Positions 1 through 6,090 of a stretch of 64,000 nt of DNA are shown here, one piece after another. How positions within the stretch are numbered: position 1 is the stretch's first letter; each line of letters opens with the position of its first letter. The translations under genes and the position numbers were made by a program. The notes below the pieces were generated by a model. It saw nothing but the letters and a program-made list of their open reading frames with translations, was not told the origin of the DNA and did no database searches. The DNA comes from Actinokineospora enzanensis DSM 44649. GTDB lineage: Bacteria > Actinomycetota > Actinomycetes > Mycobacteriales > Pseudonocardiaceae. The DNA lies in assembly GCF_000374445.1 (NCBI RefSeq), contig NZ_KB894421.1, positions 1 to 64,000 of the forward strand, given 5' to 3'.

Positions 1-2
1 CC

Positions 3-119
3 GCGGTGGAGATCGACGCCGACAACGCCGAACAGCCAGCGCTGGTGCTGCTCGGCCGCCTCGACCTGGGCGCCGACCCGCAGGACGTCGTCCAGGACCT
101 GCTCGGGCTCCGCGCCTAG
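3..119 (+). CDS. C-terminal fragment of an unidentified protein
   Basis: An open frame enters from the left edge and gives the last 38 residues of a protein ending in DLLGLRA before a TAG stop. The tail is acidic and Leu/Asp-rich and carries no motif I can assign. The stop codon lies inside a CTAG tetranucleotide that is repeated at 280-283 on the other side of a palindromic element. The gene is convergent with the rhomboid gene. It is supported only by codon usage and the clean stop; function unknown. Confidence 0.5.
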   Translation, partial: AVEIDADNAEQPALVLLGRLDLGADPQDVVQDLLGLRA

Positions 120-279
120 GCGCTGTCCGGTAAGTCTGGTGCGCGGGATTCGTGATCCGCGTGGTCTCTGGGCGTGCGGGCGGGAAGCCGCACGTACCGG
201 GTTGTACTTGGGCTTTCCGCCCGTGCGGCCAGAGGCCGCGCGGGCGCGGATAGCGCGTGCCGGACTTGCCGGACAGCGC
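120..279. mobile_element. MITE-like 160-bp palindromic element with CTAG flanks
   Basis: The 160 bp between two convergent genes form one long imperfect inverted repeat. The outer 11 bp are identical in inverted orientation (GCGCTGTCCGG at 120-130, CCGGACAGCGC at 269-279). Pairing continues inward through AAGTC and a second block around 165-190 and 210-240. CTAG directly flanks both ends (116-119 and 280-283), as expected of a 4-bp target duplication of the YTAR type known for IS5-group transposases. No coding capacity is seen. It may also act as a bidirectional terminator. The MITE identity is inferred from terminal repeats plus duplication; no related transposase is present in this window. 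Confidence 0.7.
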
Positions 280-1272
280 CTAGCCGTCGGTCCAGACGTA
301 ACAGCTGTAGCCGTCGGTGCCCAGGGTGCAGTAGGCGATGGCGTCGAGAACCTGCGGCGTGCGGACCAGGAACAGGCCCAGGATCGCCACGACCACCACC
401 GCGACCGCACCGACCCGCCACTGCCGGGCACGCGCGGCTGGCGCGTAGGCGAGCCCGAAGGTCACCGCTGCGCCCACGACCAACCCACCCAGGTGGGCCA
501 CCCAGGAGACGCTGACCTGCTGCGCGGCATCGACGGTCGTGGCCAGGGCGTCGGTATCGAGCACGGTGCCGGAGGAGAAGCTCAGCGCCACACCCACCAC
601 GACCACCGCGATCGCGTTCATCAACGCGTGGAAGTCGGCCTTGAGCCGCAGCGCGATCACGACCAGGGCACCCATCATGCCGAAGATCGCCCCGGAGGCA
701 CCCACCGACTCGGACACCACCGGGTCGAACGCGTACGCCGCCGCGCTGCTGCCCAGCAGCGACACCAGGTAGAGCACCGCGAACGGGACCCGCCCCAGCC
801 GCCGCTCGACCCCGCTCAGGAACCAGAGCATGATCATGTTGGCGATCAGGTGCACCGGGCCGTTGTGCAGGAAACCGCCGGTCAGCACCCGCCACCACTG
901 GCCCTCCGCGATCAGCGGCGGCACCTCGGAGAGCGCGTGGTAGATCGAGGACCGGGTGTTGTCCACGAAGTCACCCGCCTGCGCCGCAGTGACCACGAAC
1001 AACAGCACGTTGACCGCGATCAGCGCCCGCGCGACGAGCGGGCGGTCGACCTCCTCGGCCCCCGCGATGCCGACCGCCCGCCACCGAGTGGCCTGGGCGC
1101 CGCGTACGCAGTCGACGCACTGGTAGCCGACCGAGGCCTCGACCAGGCAGTCCGGGCAGGCAGGCCGGTCGCAGCGGTTGCAGCGCAGGGCCGTCGGTCT
1201 GCCGGGATGACGAACGCAGGCGGGGAGACCCGCCTGCGTTCCGGGTTCGGGTGGGTGCGGTGGTACCGACAC
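280..1272 (-). CDS. Rhomboid family intramembrane serine protease with N-terminal zinc-binding domain
   Basis: A 330-residue membrane protein. The N-terminus has seven Cys (19, 31, 34, 39, 42, 52, 55) arranged like a B-box/zinc ribbon, a common addition in actinobacterial rhomboids. The membrane core has the rhomboid marks: H141-x3-N145 in the second helix, the nucleophile Ser193 in GASGAIFG, and the partner His260 in AHLGG. It should cleave substrates within the membrane; the substrate is unknown. The GTG start follows the ppiA stop with no gap (TGAGTG), implying translational coupling in a ppiA-rhomboid operon. The TAG stop sits in the CTAG flank of the palindromic element. Confidence 0.92.
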   Translation of the reverse strand: MSVPPHPPEPGTQAGLPACVRHPGRPTALRCNRCDRPACPDCLVEASVGYQCVDCVRGAQATRWRAVGIAGAEEVDRPLVARALIAVNVLLFVVTAAQAGDFVDNTRSSIYHALSEVPPLIAEGQWWRVLTGGFLHNGPVHLIANMIMLWFLSGVERRLGRVPFAVLYLVSLLGSSAAAYAFDPVVSESVGASGAIFGMMGALVVIALRLKADFHALMNAIAVVVVGVALSFSSGTVLDTDALATTVDAAQQVSVSWVAHLGGLVVGAAVTFGLAYAPAARARQWRVGAVAVVVVAILGLFLVRTPQVLDAIAYCTLGTDGYSCYVWTDG

Positions 1273-1818
1273 TCAGCGCTCGATGGAGACCTTGGTGATG
1301 ACGATGTCGTTCACCGGCTTGTCGCCGGGGTTGGTCGCGGTCTTGCCGATGGTGTCCACGACCTCGCGCGAGGTCTGGTCGGCCACCTCGCCGAAGATGG
1401 TGTGCTTGTAGTTCAGCCAGGTGGTCGGGCCGACGGTGATGAAGAACTGCGAGCCGTTGGTGTTCGCCCCCGCGTTGGCCATGGCCAGCAGGTACGGCTT
1501 GTTGAACTGCAGCTCCGGGTGGAACTCGTCGGCGAACTGGTAGCCGGGGCCACCGCGGCCGGTGCCGGTCGGGTCGCCGCCCTGCAGCATGAACCCGTCG
1601 ATCACCCGGTGGAAGATCGAGCCGTCGTAGAACGGGCCGGACTTGCCGCCCTGCGCGTTCTCGGTGGAGTAGTCCTTGGTGCCCTCGGCCAGCCCGACGA
1701 AGTTGGCGACGGTCTTGGGCGCGTGGTCGGGGAACAGGTTCAACCGGATGACGCCCTGCGAGGTGTGCAGGACCGCGGTCACCGTCTTCCCGACGAGTGA
1801 TTCGTTGCTTTCAGCCAC
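1273..1818 (-). CDS. ppiA: Cyclophilin-type peptidyl-prolyl cis-trans isomerase
   Basis: This 181-residue protein is a single cyclophilin domain that catalyses proline isomerisation in folding proteins. The typical segments are visible: FHRVIDGFMLQGGD with the catalytic Arg, GTGRGGPGY, and NGSQFFITV. There is no signal peptide, so it is cytosolic. A GTG start is used, preceded by a G-rich stretch. Length and position near gyrA and the tRNA genes match the conserved actinobacterial ppiA. It is co-transcribed with the rhomboid gene downstream. Confidence 0.95.
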   Translation of the reverse strand: MAESNESLVGKTVTAVLHTSQGVIRLNLFPDHAPKTVANFVGLAEGTKDYSTENAQGGKSGPFYDGSIFHRVIDGFMLQGGDPTGTGRGGPGYQFADEFHPELQFNKPYLLAMANAGANTNGSQFFITVGPTTWLNYKHTIFGEVADQTSREVVDTIGKTATNPGDKPVNDIVITKVSIER

Positions 1819-1926
1819 CGCCCCATCGTGCCATCTTCGGCGAGATCCGTCCGGAAGGGGCAGGATTGACAGGGACAGGAGTTGTCCAGTGTTGTCCTAG
1901 TACCGAGCAATGGACGAGGTGAAGCC

Positions 1927-2607
1927 ATGACCCGGGCCGGAGAGACGGTGGGCAAGGCCGTCGGCACCGGCTGGCGCGCGGTGCGCCAAGGTGCGGTTCG
2001 TGCCGGACAGGCGGGCGCCGAGGCGGCCCACGTCGCCGAGCAGCGGCTGGCCGCCAAGGGAGTCGCCCCGCAGCAGGTCGTCGAAGCGCTGGCCGAGTCC
2101 GCCCAGGTGGCCAGGCAGGAGGTCGCCGAGACCACCCGCCGCACCCGCAAGCGGCTGGCCAAGACCGCCAAGCACACCCGCAAGGACCTCGCCAAGGCCG
2201 CCAAGCAGGCCCGCAGGGAAGCGCGCCGGTCGGGCACCGGCAAGCGCGCCGCCAAGGCGGCCGGTTCCGTGCGTGGGCAGGTCAAGCAGCTCAGGAAGAA
2301 CGTGAAGCCGCAGGTCAAGCAGTACCGTTCGGAGCTGGAGGCGCAGATCCGGGCGGCCAAGACGGCGGCTCGGGAAGCCGCGAAGGACCCGTCCGCGAAG
2401 CGCCGCCGCTGGCCGTGGCTGCTGGCCATTCTGGGCATCGGCGCGGGCGCCGCGGTCGTGCTGCGCGGCAAGTCGGCACCCACCCCGCCGCCGTCCCAGC
2501 CGGAGCCTGCCGCGAAGCCGCCGGTGTCGGACGCGCGTAAGGAGCCGTCGGCCGAGCACAACGGCCAGGCCAAGCCGTCGCAGCCGATCAGCTCCGACAA
2601 GAACTAG
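1927..2607 (+). CDS. Lys/Ala-rich protein with single membrane helix
   Basis: A 226-residue protein that I do not assign to a named family. Residues about 1-155 are a basic, Lys/Arg/Ala/Gln-rich, probably helical coiled region with histone H1-like repeats such as KAAKQARREARR and KTAKHTRKD. One hydrophobic helix follows (WPWLLAILGIGAGAAVVL), then a Pro/Glu-rich tail of about 55 residues. The ATG at 1927 has GAGGTG five bases upstream and is preferred to an in-frame TTG at 1882. The layout suggests a membrane-anchored cytoplasmic protein that could bind nucleic acid or the acidic membrane surface; that is inference. It is divergent from ppiA. Confidence 0.8.
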   Translation: MTRAGETVGKAVGTGWRAVRQGAVRAGQAGAEAAHVAEQRLAAKGVAPQQVVEALAESAQVARQEVAETTRRTRKRLAKTAKHTRKDLAKAAKQARREARRSGTGKRAAKAAGSVRGQVKQLRKNVKPQVKQYRSELEAQIRAAKTAAREAAKDPSAKRRRWPWLLAILGIGAGAAVVLRGKSAPTPPPSQPEPAAKPPVSDARKEPSAEHNGQAKPSQPISSDKN

Positions 2608-2615
2608 TCACGATC

Positions 2616-2649
2616 GAAGGGGGCGGGCGCCGCGGCGCCCGCCCCCTTC
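2616..2649. terminator. Perfect palindrome, bidirectional terminator between convergent genes
   Basis: A 34-base perfect palindrome (GAAGGGGGCGGGCGCC and its complement) eight bases after the stop of the Lys/Ala-rich gene and facing the end of the lipoprotein gene. It has no T tract beyond its own edges, but its position between convergent genes fits transcription termination in both directions. Confidence 0.75.
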
Positions 2650-2677
2650 GGCATGCCTGAGGGTCCATGCCCGATGG

Positions 2678-3238
2678 TCAGAGGGCGAGGGTGCCGATCA
2701 CGGTCTCGGTGATCCGCCGGGCCTTGATCGTCTGCTCCTGGTTGGTGGTCACCACCACGGCGTTGCCGCCCTTGGCCACCGCGTAGAGGGCGCCCTTGTC
2801 GCCGGACAGCGAGCCGCCCTTCCACCCGGCCGGGGACGAGGCCGGGTTGGAGGTGGCGATGGGGGCGGCCTCGTCCACGATCGCCTTGGCCACGGCCACG
2901 TCCCCGCTGTAGAGCCGGACGGTGAGCTGGAGGCTGCCGTCCGGGCGGTAGAAGAAGCAGGTCGGGTGCGGCTTGTCGGCGGACGTGCGCACCTTGGTCA
3001 CGTGCTGGCCGTTCGCGTCGGCCACCACCGAACTCTCCAGGTACGGGCACGGTCCGTCGGCGACCGGCTCCGGTGCCGGGGGCGCGACGGCGGGCATCGG
3101 GCTGGTCGCCGACCCGGCCGCGGGTGGGGACGCGGCACTGGTCGGCGGCGGGGTGGGGGCGGGTGGCGCGGCCTGCTGCGCGGTGGAGCACGCCCCCAGG
3201 GCGAGCAGCGGCACGGCGAGGATCAGGGCTCGTTTCAT
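2678..3238 (-). CDS. DUF2020-like secreted lipoprotein
   Basis: A 186-residue protein with a lipoprotein signal peptide: MKRA, a hydrophobic core, and the lipobox LGAC with the modified Cys at residue 17. A Pro/Ala/Ser-rich linker follows, then a domain starting PCPYLE and containing CFFYRPDG, which resembles the actinobacterial DUF2020 family (two Cys, possibly a disulfide). It should be anchored on the outer face of the membrane. Function is unknown. The ATG start is the natural one before the Arg/Lys n-region. It is divergent from the DoxX gene. Confidence 0.8.
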   Translation of the reverse strand: MKRALILAVPLLALGACSTAQQAAPPAPTPPPTSAASPPAAGSATSPMPAVAPPAPEPVADGPCPYLESSVVADANGQHVTKVRTSADKPHPTCFFYRPDGSLQLTVRLYSGDVAVAKAIVDEAAPIATSNPASSPAGWKGGSLSGDKGALYAVAKGGNAVVVTTNQEQTIKARRITETVIGTLAL

Positions 3239-3381
3239 GGCGGGCGTCAGTCAACCAGATCACGCCAAGTGTGGTCCCCGCCACTCATTGAACCGAATCG
3301 GGGTCCCGGGGACTACTGACTGTGTGGCTTCGGCCACGGATGGATGACAACCCTGTTGTTCCGAATGAAAGAGAGCCAGAC

Positions 3382-3822
3382 ATGGACCTGTTCGACAGAA
3401 CAAGGGCCCACGTACTAGCCCTGTTCCGGATCGTCATCGGTCTCCTGTTCGCGGCGCACGGCGCGGCCAGCCTGTTCAACGTCTTCGGCGGCCCCTTCGG
3501 TGGGCAGGTCCCGGCGTTCGGGCAGTGGCCGGACTGGTGGGCCTCGGCGATCGAGCTGGTCGGCGGCCTTCTCGTGGTGCTCGGCCTTGGCACCCGGGTC
3601 GCCGCGCTGATCTGCTCGGGCGCGATGGCCTACGCGTACTTCACCGTGCACCAGAAGATCGCCCTGCTGCCCATCGAGAACGGCGGTGAGTCGGCCGCGC
3701 TGTTCTGCTGGTCGTTCCTGCTGGTCGCGTTCTTCGGTCCAGGCAAGTGGGCGCTCGACGAGATGTTCGGCCGCTCCCGACACGAGTCCCCGAGCCGGGA
3801 ACACGAGACCGTGAACAGCTGA
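3382..3822 (+). CDS. DoxX family membrane protein
   Basis: A 146-residue protein with four predicted membrane helices, starting ALFRIVIGLLFAAHG with the early Arg and the HG typical of DoxX proteins. The family includes subunits of quinone-linked redox systems, but most members have no proven role. The ATG at 3382 has AAAGAGAG seven to ten bases upstream; a longer in-frame start at 3322 would add a non-hydrophobic extension and is less likely. The C-terminal tail is hydrophilic and rich in Ser, Arg and Glu. Confidence 0.85.
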   Translation: MDLFDRTRAHVLALFRIVIGLLFAAHGAASLFNVFGGPFGGQVPAFGQWPDWWASAIELVGGLLVVLGLGTRVAALICSGAMAYAYFTVHQKIALLPIENGGESAALFCWSFLLVAFFGPGKWALDEMFGRSRHESPSREHETVNS

Positions 3823-3863
3823 TCCGAACCCCGCTCCACACGGCCTGTCCAGCCGGTGGAGCA

Positions 3864-3904
3864 TCGGTGTGGCGGGGTCAGCGGCCGCGACCCCGCCACA
3901 CCGA
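3864..3904. terminator. Stem-loop between DoxX and OsmC genes
   Basis: A perfect 16-bp stem (TCGGTGTGGCGGGGTC and its complement) closes a 9-base loop between two convergent genes. No T tract follows on either strand. The place and the stability suggest a shared, bidirectional terminator. Confidence 0.75.
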
Positions 3905-3912
3905 CCGGACCA

Positions 3913-4344
3913 CTAGGCGAGCGCCGCGTCCAGGGTGATGTCGGTACCGGTCAGCGCGGCCGACACCGGGCACACCTGCTTGGCGGTCTCCGCGATCTCC
4001 GCGAACCGGTCCGCGTCGAGACCCGACACCGTCGCCCGCGCGGTCAGCGCGATCCCCAGGATGGCGAACCCCTCGCCCTTCTTGCCGAAGGTCACCACCG
4101 CGCTCGTCTCGATCTTCTCCGGCGCCGTCCCGTTCTGCCCGAGCAGCGCGGACAGCTGCATCGAGTAACAGGACGAGTGCGCCGCCGCGATCAGCTCCTC
4201 CGGGCTGGTCTGCCCGTTGGCCTCCTGCGCCCGCGACGGGAACGACACGGTGAACTCGGCGGCCCCGGACGTATCCAGGCTCACCTCGCCCTTCCCCCGC
4301 GCCACGTCCCCGGTCCACACCGTCGTCGCCTTGCGCTCAGTCAT
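3913..4344 (-). CDS. OsmC family peroxiredoxin
   Basis: A 143-residue OsmC/Ohr-type protein that reduces organic or fatty hydroperoxides by way of two Cys: one in AHSSCYSMQL and one in KQVCPVS. The Glu/Glu-Leu motif SPEELIAAA before the first Cys is also typical; the pattern is closer to OsmC than to Ohr. The ATG at 4344 has GGAGGG followed by TTG directly upstream. A longer frame to 4425 would translate a parS site and is rejected. Confidence 0.92.
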   Translation of the reverse strand: MTERKATTVWTGDVARGKGEVSLDTSGAAEFTVSFPSRAQEANGQTSPEELIAAAHSSCYSMQLSALLGQNGTAPEKIETSAVVTFGKKGEGFAILGIALTARATVSGLDADRFAEIAETAKQVCPVSAALTGTDITLDAALA

Positions 4345-4409
4345 CAACCCTCCACTACGAGCAGCGGTACCTCGCTTCCGCACCCCACCTAACTCCCCTG
4401 TCCGCCAAC

Positions 4410-4423
4410 GTTCCACGTGGAAC
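4410..4423. promoter_or_regulatory. parS-like ParB binding site
   Basis: GTTCCACGTGGAAC, a perfect palindrome that differs from the actinobacterial parS consensus GTTTCACGTGAAAC by one symmetric change in each arm. It lies 65 bp upstream of the OsmC start and about 18 kb from parAB. Confidence 0.7.
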
Positions 4424-4445
4424 ACCGCAACGACGCGAAAACAAA

Positions 4446-4486
4446 GGGCGACCGGTGCCTACGAAATGCGTAGACACCGGTCGCCC
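4446..4486 (-). terminator. Intrinsic terminator after tRNA-Ala
   Basis: On the minus strand a GC-rich stem (GGGCGACCGGTG arms, one C-A mismatch, then a CTACG/CGTAG extension) is followed by TTTGTTTTCG. It starts 7 bases after the tRNA 3' end and has the shape of a rho-independent terminator for alaT. Confidence 0.85.
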
Positions 4487-4493
4487 GAACTCG

Positions 4494-4566
4494 TGGAGAC
4501 GAGGGGAATCGAACCCCTAACCCCTGCCTTGCAAAGGCAGTGCTCTGCCAATTGAGCTACGTCCCC
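4494..4566 (-). tRNA. alaT: tRNA-Ala(UGC)
   Basis: The minus strand folds as a 73-base tRNA: acceptor stem GGGGACG with CGTCTCC, discriminator A, D-arm AGCTCAATTGGCAGAGC, anticodon loop with TGC in a CTGCC/GGCAG stem, and T-arm GGGGTTCGATTCCCC. No encoded CCA. It lies downstream of DLW-39 and has its own terminator. Confidence 0.97.
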
Positions 4567-4613
4567 CGACGACACGGCCCCACGACCGCCGTGCCGAACA
4601 CGTAGAGAAAGTC

Positions 4614-4754
4614 TCAGGCCTTCTTGGCGCTGTTGTTGGCGGCGGGCGCGGTCGCCTCGCGCCACAGCGCGGCCTCCGCCTTCGCCGAGCTCTTCCGCTT
4701 GACGACCAGGAGGACACCACCAGCAACAGCGGCGAGCGCGAGCAGCTTCTTCAC
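4614..4754 (-). CDS. DLW-39 family small membrane protein
   Basis: A 46-residue protein with a GTG start, AAAGGAGG eight bases upstream, and a TGA stop. It has a basic start (MKKLL), one hydrophobic helix, a positive KRK, and the conserved ALWREAT segment that matches the short actinobacterial DLW-39 family found beside the gyrA tRNA genes. It is probably an inner-membrane protein with its C-terminus in the cytosol. Role unknown. It sits between the genes for tRNA-Ile (upstream) and tRNA-Ala (downstream), on the same strand. Confidence 0.85.
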   Translation of the reverse strand: MKKLLALAAVAGGVLLVVKRKSSAKAEAALWREATAPAANNSAKKA

Positions 4755-4831
4755 GACCTATGCCTCCTTTAGGCAGAAAAACACCACATTTTCACCGACC
4801 GACAACCCCTCGGCCTGCCCCACCAGTCTGC

Positions 4832-4928
4832 CACACCCACCCCACCCCCCACCCGCCCCCCACCAAGATCAACCACTCCCACCACCACCCCCCCAACCCC
4901 GCCACCCATCCCCCACACAAACTCTCCC
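4832..4928. repeat. C-rich low-complexity tract upstream of DLW-39
   Basis: About 100 bases on the plus strand consist almost only of C and A, with repeated CCAC/CCCC units and almost no G. The minus (transcribed) strand therefore carries many runs of three or more G and could form a G-quadruplex in the DLW-39 upstream region. No gene is seen between 4755 and 5018. Confidence 0.6.
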
Positions 4929-5018
4929 GCTGGTCACCCGTGATCGCGCCCAGCGCCCGCCACCGCAAGGAGCTCGCACCGTGGGGGCCTGGGGGCTCGG
5001 CCCCCCAGAAACAACAAA

Positions 5019-5060
5019 AGGACCCCCATGGCCCGCGCTTTTCGCGGGCATGGGGGTCCT
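5019..5060 (-). terminator. Intrinsic terminator after tRNA-Ile
   Basis: An inverted repeat with 12-bp perfect outer arms (AGGACCCCCATG) and a further GC-rich part with one bulged base. On the minus strand it is followed by TTTTGTTGTTTC. It starts 9 bases after the tRNA-Ile 3' end and would separate ileT from DLW-39 and alaT. Confidence 0.85.
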
Positions 5061-5069
5061 CGGGGTCCG

Positions 5070-5143
5070 TGGGCCTAGGAGGACTTGAACCTCCGACCTC
5101 TTCATTATCAGTGAAGCGCTCTAACCGCCTGAGCTATAGGCCC
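5070..5143 (-). tRNA. ileT: tRNA-Ile(GAU)
   Basis: The minus strand gives a 74-base tRNA: acceptor GGGCCTA with TAGGCCC, discriminator A, D-arm with GGCGGTTAGAGC, anticodon GAT in CTGATAA, and T-arm GGAGGTTCAAGTCCTCC. No encoded CCA. It lies downstream of the DUF3566 gene, as in other actinobacteria. Confidence 0.97.
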
Positions 5144-5200
5144 CTGTGGGAACGCGTGAAGGTTACCGTACGCCCCCACGCGTCCCCAAACCGGTATCCC

Positions 5201-6055
5201 TCACTCGCGTTCGGCGAGGGTGACCTCCAGGCCGCCCGCCAGGTCCGCGGAGACGTTGTAGACGAACGCGCCGACCGTGGCCAACGCGCTGAACAGCACG
5301 ATGTTGATCGCGCCGATGATGGCCGCGATGCCGAACACTCGGCCCGCGCTGATGAGCGGACCGCCGCTGCCGCCCTCGTTGCCGTTGAGCAGCTCGCTGG
5401 ACAGGCCGTTGACCTTGTCCCAGACACCCATGCCATCCAGCACGGCGTAGAGAGCGCCGACCGCGACCAGCCAGACGAAGAACAGGGCGACACCGAGCAC
5501 CAGGCTCAGCTTGAGCACCGACCACGGGTCGAAGCGCTTGATCTGCAAGTTCGCCCGACGCGGGCCACGACCGGGCCTGCGCAACGCGCTGGGCGGCGCA
5601 CTGCTCGGCGGCGTGCCGCCCGGCCGCCCGGTGTTGTCGAGGTTGACCGCGGCGCGCGGCGGGGCCGCGCTCGCCGTGGGCGGTTCGAGCCCGAACAACC
5701 GATTCGCGGCCGCGCCCGCGACCACCGACCGGTCGACCGCGATGGTGGCGTCGTCACCCGGCTCGAACACCGGCACCGACGCCACCCGGTTGGCGGGCAG
5801 CGCCTGGGTGACGTCCGGGTCGGTCTCCTCGGTGGGGAAGCCGGGCGGGACCTGCTGGTCGCCGTCGACCTCCCCCTCCGGGGTGACCCGCTGCCACGGC
5901 GGTGGCGTCGTCTCGTTCGCCTGGACCGCGCCTGCCTCGGGGGCTTCCGGCTCCGGGCTTTGCTTCTCGGTGGAGCCGTCCTTGTCCGTCGTGGTGATGA
6001 CCGACGTCCGCTCGGGTTCTGTCCCGGCGGTGTCCGGCTTCTCGGGTGGTGTCAC
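5201..6055 (-). CDS. DUF3566 membrane protein
   Basis: A 284-residue protein. The first 180 residues or so are a charged, Pro/Thr/Glu-rich cytoplasmic region. From about residue 185 the DUF3566 domain begins (NLQIKRFDPWSVLK) with two membrane helices separated by the VWDKVN region. It follows gyrA by 35 bp, with a GTG start, and is probably co-transcribed with it. The family is restricted to actinobacteria and always near gyrA; the role is not established. Confidence 0.92.
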   Translation of the reverse strand: MTPPEKPDTAGTEPERTSVITTTDKDGSTEKQSPEPEAPEAGAVQANETTPPPWQRVTPEGEVDGDQQVPPGFPTEETDPDVTQALPANRVASVPVFEPGDDATIAVDRSVVAGAAANRLFGLEPPTASAAPPRAAVNLDNTGRPGGTPPSSAPPSALRRPGRGPRRANLQIKRFDPWSVLKLSLVLGVALFFVWLVAVGALYAVLDGMGVWDKVNGLSSELLNGNEGGSGGPLISAGRVFGIAAIIGAINIVLFSALATVGAFVYNVSADLAGGLEVTLAERE

Positions 6056-6090
6056 GAGCGGTGTCCCCTACGTTTTCGCGCGTTCCGGTA

